Positions 6,582-10,119 of a stretch of 10,119 nt of DNA are shown piece by piece. Position 1 is the stretch's first letter; each line of letters begins with the position of its first letter. Both the position numbers and the translations under genes were made by a program. The DNA is from Clostridiales bacterium UBA4653 (lineage in GTDB: Bacteria; Bacillota; Clostridia; Oscillospirales; CAG-272). The stretch is taken from assembly GCA_002405565.1 (NCBI GenBank), contig DHMB01000167.1, positions 1 through 10,119 of the forward strand, written 5' to 3'. A model generated the notes under the pieces. The model was given only the letters and a program-made list of their open reading frames with translations, was not told the origin of the DNA and did no database searches.

Positions 6582-7052
6582 ATGACAGACCTTTATATAA
6601 AACAGCACGTTTTCACCATCGGCGAAAGGTTCACGGTCTATTCGGAGGACGGAAGCGAAAAATATTATGTTTCCGGCGAGTTTCTGTCTCTGCCGAAAAC
6701 GTTTCACATAACCTCCGCGGACGGAGAAGAAGTCGCTGAAATTTCGAGAAGACTTTTCTCGTTTCCGCTCAAATACGATTTTTCCGCCGGCGGGGAAGAG
6801 ATGACCGTCTGCAAGAGAATATCGCTTTTCTGCCCGTCATACAGGGTCGACCCGCTCGGGTGGGAGATAGAGGGCGAATTCTTTGCCCATGAATACGAAA
6901 TAACGGACGACGGGGGCACCGTCGCGACGGTTTCAAAGGAATGGTTCACCTTCGGCGACGCTTATCGCCTTCGCATCATGCGCGACAGCGACGTCATCCC
7001 GTGCCTTTGCGCGCTTATCGTCATAGACGCATGCCTTGCGGATAACAACTGA
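6582..7052 (+). CDS. LURP-one-related / YxjI-like protein (tubby C-like fold)
   Basis: This 156-residue protein matches my knowledge of the LURP-one-related (DUF567, YxjI) family in length and motif order. It has an opening LYIKQHVFTIGERFTVY (4-20), then YYVSGEFLSLPKTFHI (28-43), and a second half with LGWEIEGEFFAHEYEI (92-107) and VSKEWFTFGDAYRL (117-130). The alternating short strands suit the 12-stranded tubby-like barrel. The final hydrophobic stretch IPCLCALIVIDACLA (139-153) suits the central helix inside it rather than a membrane anchor. The molecular role of bacterial members is not established; lipid binding is suggested by similarity to tubby and scramblases. The ATG is one base after the rqcH stop, with GAAAGGA (6568-6574) inside the rqcH end, so co-transcription and probable translational coupling are inferred. 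Confidence 0.85.
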   Translation: MTDLYIKQHVFTIGERFTVYSEDGSEKYYVSGEFLSLPKTFHITSADGEEVAEISRRLFSFPLKYDFSAGGEEMTVCKRISLFCPSYRVDPLGWEIEGEFFAHEYEITDDGGTVATVSKEWFTFGDAYRLRIMRDSDVIPCLCALIVIDACLADNN

Positions 7053-7189
7053 AAAACAAAAAATTTATTTTAAGGATTATTTTTTACAATAAATTTATTT
7101 ACTTTTCGCAACAGTTGTGATAATATAATAGTTAATGCAAAATATATATAATTTCAAGTTATATGCAAATAAAAAACGGAGGAAAAAAC
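7053..7189 (+). promoter_or_regulatory. AT-rich promoter and leader region of the pyruvate:ferredoxin oxidoreductase gene
   Basis: A perfect TATAAT is present at 7124-7129. An overlapping extended -10 element, TG-n-GATAAT, spans 7116-7124. The -35 is poor (TTTACT at 7098-7103 is the best I see). A dyad CAAC-A-GTTG (7109-7117) lies just upstream of the -10 and could be an operator half-overlapping the promoter. AAATTTATTT is repeated exactly 30 bases apart (7061-7070, 7091-7100). A strong ribosome binding site, GGAGGA (7178-7183), is six bases before the ATG. No GC-rich terminator stem for the upstream operon is visible here. Confidence 0.55.
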
Positions 7190-10119
7190 ATGGCAAGAAA
7201 AATGATTTCCATGGACGGTAACACCGCTGCCGCACACGTTTCGTATGCGTTTACGGAAGTTGCCGCAATCTATCCCATCACGCCTTCCAGCCCTATGGCG
7301 GAAAACACCGACACATGGTCTGCGGGCGGGCTCAAAAACATTTTCGGAGACAAGGTAAAGGTTGTTGAAATGCAGTCCGAAGCAGGCGCGGCAGGCGCCG
7401 TTCACGGCTCTCTCGCAGCAGGCGCGCTCACAACAACATATACCGCTTCTCAGGGACTTCTCCTTATGATCCCCAATATGTACAAGATCGCCGGAGAGCT
7501 TCTTCCCTGTGTAATTCATGTTTCCGCGCGTTGCGTGGCGTCTCACGCACTCAACATTTTCGGCGACCATTCCGACGTATACGCTTGCCGTCAGACAGGC
7601 TTTGCTATGCTCGCTGAATCCAACCCGCAGGAAATTATGGACCTCGGCGCTGTTGCCCATCTTTCAACAATCAAGGGCAGAGTACCGTTCATCAACTTCT
7701 TCGACGGCTTCAGAACATCTCATGAAATCCAGAAGATCGAAGCATGGGACTATGACGACCTCAAATCCATGATAGACAAGGACGCGCTTGCGGCTTTCCG
7801 CGCACGTGCGCTCAACCCCGAACATCCCGTTCTCCGTGGCTCGGCTGAAAACGGCGATATCTTCTTCCAGCACAGAGAGGCTTGCAACGAATATTACAAT
7901 GCTCTCCCCGCTATCGTTGAAGAATACATGGGCAAGGTCAATGAAAAGCTCGGAACAAACTATCAGCTCTTCAACTATTACGGCGCACCCGACGCAGACA
8001 GAGTCATCATCGCTATGGGTTCCGTATGCGATGTTGCAGAGGAAGTTATCGACTATATGAACGCTCACGGCGAGAAGGTCGGTCTTGTAAAGGTTCGTCT
8101 TTACCGTCCTTTCCGTGCGGACAAGCTCATTGCGGCTATCCCCGAGACGTGCAAGAAGATCGCAGTTCTCGACAGAACCAAAGAGCCCGGCTCTCTCGGC
8201 GAGCCTCTCTATCTTGACGTTGTTACGGCTCTTGCTCAGGCAGGAAAAGCTGTAAAGGTTGTCGGCGGACGTTACGGTCTCGGCTCAAAGGATACTCCCC
8301 CGTCCTCTATCTTTGCGGTTTATGAAAACCTCGCACAGGACGCTCCGAAGAACGGCTTCACAATCGGTATCACCGATGACGTTACAGGCCTTTCTCTCGA
8401 AGAGAAGCCCGCTCCGGACACAGCTCCCGCAGGCACAATCGCTTGCAAGTTCTGGGGTCTCGGCGGCGACGGTACAGTCGGCGCAAACAAGAACTCGATA
8501 AAAATCATCGGCGACCATACCGATAAATACATTCAGGCATACTTCCAGTACGACTCGAAGAAGACAGGCGGCTTTACGGTTTCTCACCTCCGCTTCGGCG
8601 ATACGCCCATCAAGAGCCCGTACTACATCACAAAGGCAGACTTCGTCGCTTGCCATAATCACGCTTATCTTGAGCAGTATGATATGGTATCCGACGTCAA
8701 GCCCGGCGGCGTATTCCTTCTCGACTGCCCCTGGACAGAGGCAGAGCTTGATGAAAAGCTCCCCGGCTCCGTAAAGGCTTATATCGCAAACAACGGTATC
8801 AACTTCTACGTTATCGACGCTACCGGTACGGCTATGAAGCTCGGCAACGTCAAGGTTAAAAACACGGTTCTTCAGTCCGCATTCTTCTCCCTTGCAAAGG
8901 TTCTCCCCGCAGAGGAAGCAATCGAATATATGAAGAAGATGGCTTATAAGTCATATTCCAAGAAGGGCGAAGCTATTGTCAACCTCAACTACGCCGCTAT
9001 CGACGCAGGCGCAGGCGCGGCTGTCAAGGTAAACGTTCCCGAAAGCTGGAAGACGGCTGAAAAGGAAGCTGCAAAGGCTCCCGCAGAAGGCAAGAGAGCT
9101 GACCTTGTCAAGTTTGTAAACGACATTGCACGCCCCGTAAACGCTATGAAGGGCGATTCGCTCCCCGTTTCCGCATTCAAGGATTGCGCAGACGGCACAT
9201 ATCCTCAGGGCGCTTCCGCTTATGACAAGCGCGGCGTTGCAGTCAAGGTTCCCGTATGGCACGCTGAAAACTGCATCCAGTGCAACCAGTGCTCTTATGT
9301 ATGTCCTCACGCCGCTATCCGTCCCTTTGCTATGAACGCAGACGAAGCCGCAAAGGCTCCCGCTTGCACAAAGTTCACGGCTAAGATGATGGGTAAGGGT
9401 TGCGAAGATTATAAATTCACAATCGCTGTTTCTCCTCTCGACTGTATGGGCTGCTCGCTCTGCGTGAACGTCTGCCCGACAAAGCCCGAGAAGAGAGCTC
9501 TCGAAATGGTTCTGACAGAGACCCAGCTCGATCAGCAGCCCGCTTTCGATTACGCTGTAAACAACGTAACAAAGAAGGCTACTCCCTTTGCAGATACAAC
9601 AGTCAAGGGCAGCCAGTTCAATCAGCCCCTGCTCCAGTTCTCCGGATCCTGCGCAGGCTGTGCGGAAACAACTTATGCCCGCCTTATCACACAGCTCTTC
9701 GGCGAGAAGATGTATATCTCCAACGCTACGGGTTGTTCCTCCATCTGGGGTGGCTCCGCTCCCTCCACACCGTACACGGTCAATAACGAGAGCGGTCACG
9801 GCCCCGCTTGGGCAAACTCACTCTTCGAGGATAACGCAGAGCACGGTCTTGGTATGCTGACGGCTGTAAAGCACCGTCGCGCACACCTTGCAGACGTTGT
9901 AAAATCACTTATTGCAACCGAATGCTGTGATGAAGCAGTCAAAGCGGCAGGCAATGAATGGCTTGAAAATATCGATACAGACGCTTCCGCAGAGGCAGGC
10001 AAGAAGCTCGTTTCCGCTTGCGAAGCAGCACTTGCAAAGAACTGCGAATGCGGCGCTTGCGACCTCGCAAAAGAGGTTGTCGCAAATGCGGATATGCTCG
10101 CAAAGAAGTCCGTATGGAT
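7190..10119 (+). CDS. nifJ: Pyruvate:ferredoxin (flavodoxin) oxidoreductase, right end cut by the window
   Basis: The window holds 976 complete codons, open to the edge. The enzyme converts pyruvate and CoA to acetyl-CoA and CO2, passing electrons to ferredoxin in the cytoplasm. This is the homodimeric single-chain type, usually about 1170-1200 residues. The N-terminal domain carries YPITPSSPMAE with T31, VVEMQSEAG with E64 and SAR with R114. These three residue numbers match, from memory, the active-site positions of the Desulfovibrio africanus enzyme. The two-[4Fe-4S] ferredoxin domain has C695, C698, C701, C705 and C752, C755, C758, C762. The TPP domain begins with SCAGC (C821, C824) and NATGC (C849), ligands of the proximal cluster. 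The frame ends at KSVW, just where the GDGWAYDIG TPP motif is expected, so that motif and the last cluster cysteine lie outside. Codon choice (ATC, GCT, CTC favoured, ATA rare) suggests high expression. It has its own promoter region. Confidence 0.98.
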   Translation, partial: MARKMISMDGNTAAAHVSYAFTEVAAIYPITPSSPMAENTDTWSAGGLKNIFGDKVKVVEMQSEAGAAGAVHGSLAAGALTTTYTASQGLLLMIPNMYKIAGELLPCVIHVSARCVASHALNIFGDHSDVYACRQTGFAMLAESNPQEIMDLGAVAHLSTIKGRVPFINFFDGFRTSHEIQKIEAWDYDDLKSMIDKDALAAFRARALNPEHPVLRGSAENGDIFFQHREACNEYYNALPAIVEEYMGKVNEKLGTNYQLFNYYGAPDADRVIIAMGSVCDVAEEVIDYMNAHGEKVGLVKVRLYRPFRADKLIAAIPETCKKIAVLDRTKEPGSLGEPLYLDVVTALAQAGKAVKVVGGRYGLGSKDTPPSSIFAVYENLAQDAPKNGFTIGITDDVTGLSLEEKPAPDTAPAGTIACKFWGLGGDGTVGANKNSIKIIGDHTDKYIQAYFQYDSKKTGGFTVSHLRFGDTPIKSPYYITKADFVACHNHAYLEQYDMVSDVKPGGVFLLDCPWTEAELDEKLPGSVKAYIANNGINFYVIDATGTAMKLGNVKVKNTVLQSAFFSLAKVLPAEEAIEYMKKMAYKSYSKKGEAIVNLNYAAIDAGAGAAVKVNVPESWKTAEKEAAKAPAEGKRADLVKFVNDIARPVNAMKGDSLPVSAFKDCADGTYPQGASAYDKRGVAVKVPVWHAENCIQCNQCSYVCPHAAIRPFAMNADEAAKAPACTKFTAKMMGKGCEDYKFTIAVSPLDCMGCSLCVNVCPTKPEKRALEMVLTETQLDQQPAFDYAVNNVTKKATPFADTTVKGSQFNQPLLQFSGSCAGCAETTYARLITQLFGEKMYISNATGCSSIWGGSAPSTPYTVNNESGHGPAWANSLFEDNAEHGLGMLTAVKHRRAHLADVVKSLIATECCDEAVKAAGNEWLENIDTDASAEAGKKLVSACEAALAKNCECGACDLAKEVVANADMLAKKSVW

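Noticed and set aside
7115..7136. Rex-type redox operator over the oxidoreductase promoter
   Set aside because: TTGTGA is present, but the second half-site at the required spacing does not match TCACAA or TTAACAA, so the call is not supported.
8951..9799. 282-residue minus-strand reading frame inside the oxidoreductase gene
   Set aside because: It is antisense to the ferredoxin and TPP domains of the oxidoreductase; its Cys/Ser/Leu-rich sequence mirrors those codons and shows no motif or ribosome binding site.

Overview
The window reads as chromosomal DNA of an anaerobic Gram-positive bacterium, most likely class Clostridia (Bacillota), perhaps an Oscillospirales-type gut lineage. This rests on four things: a pyruvate:ferredoxin oxidoreductase, a YfhO-family membrane protein, a bacterial RqcH of clostridial/bacillar layout, and strong GGAGG-type ribosome binding sites. 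TGA is used as an ordinary stop, so the standard code applies. The taxonomic call is inference from gene content, not from a marker gene.

Layout. Positions 1-430 hold no convincing gene. The stretch is rich in short hairpins that look like an interspersed repeat cluster. A short-chain dehydrogenase (471-1211, +) follows, and its stop codon directly abuts the stop of a small unknown gene on the other strand (1212-1535, -). A 193-bp divergent intergenic region then leads to a 1015-residue YfhO-family polytopic membrane protein (1729-4776, +), which ends at a hairpin terminator. Immediately after that hairpin comes rqcH (4838-6580, +), a ribosome-associated quality-control factor. It is followed after one base by a LURP-one-related/YxjI-like protein (6582-7052, +). 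A 137-bp AT-rich promoter region then precedes a pyruvate:ferredoxin oxidoreductase gene (7190 onward, +) that runs off the right edge just before its TPP-binding motif.

How the genes work together. These look mostly like ordinary housekeeping genes: central anaerobic metabolism, ribosome rescue and cell-envelope glycosylation. Only rqcH and the LURP-one-related gene are arranged as a clear two-gene operon. I found no CRISPR array, transposase, phage gene, RNA gene or defence cassette, and no strong case for a new multi-gene system. The points most worth checking are the repeat cluster at the left edge, the unknown 107-residue protein, the Asp-to-Glu change in the RqcH Asp-Arg motif, and the terminator hairpin that almost touches the rqcH ribosome binding site.
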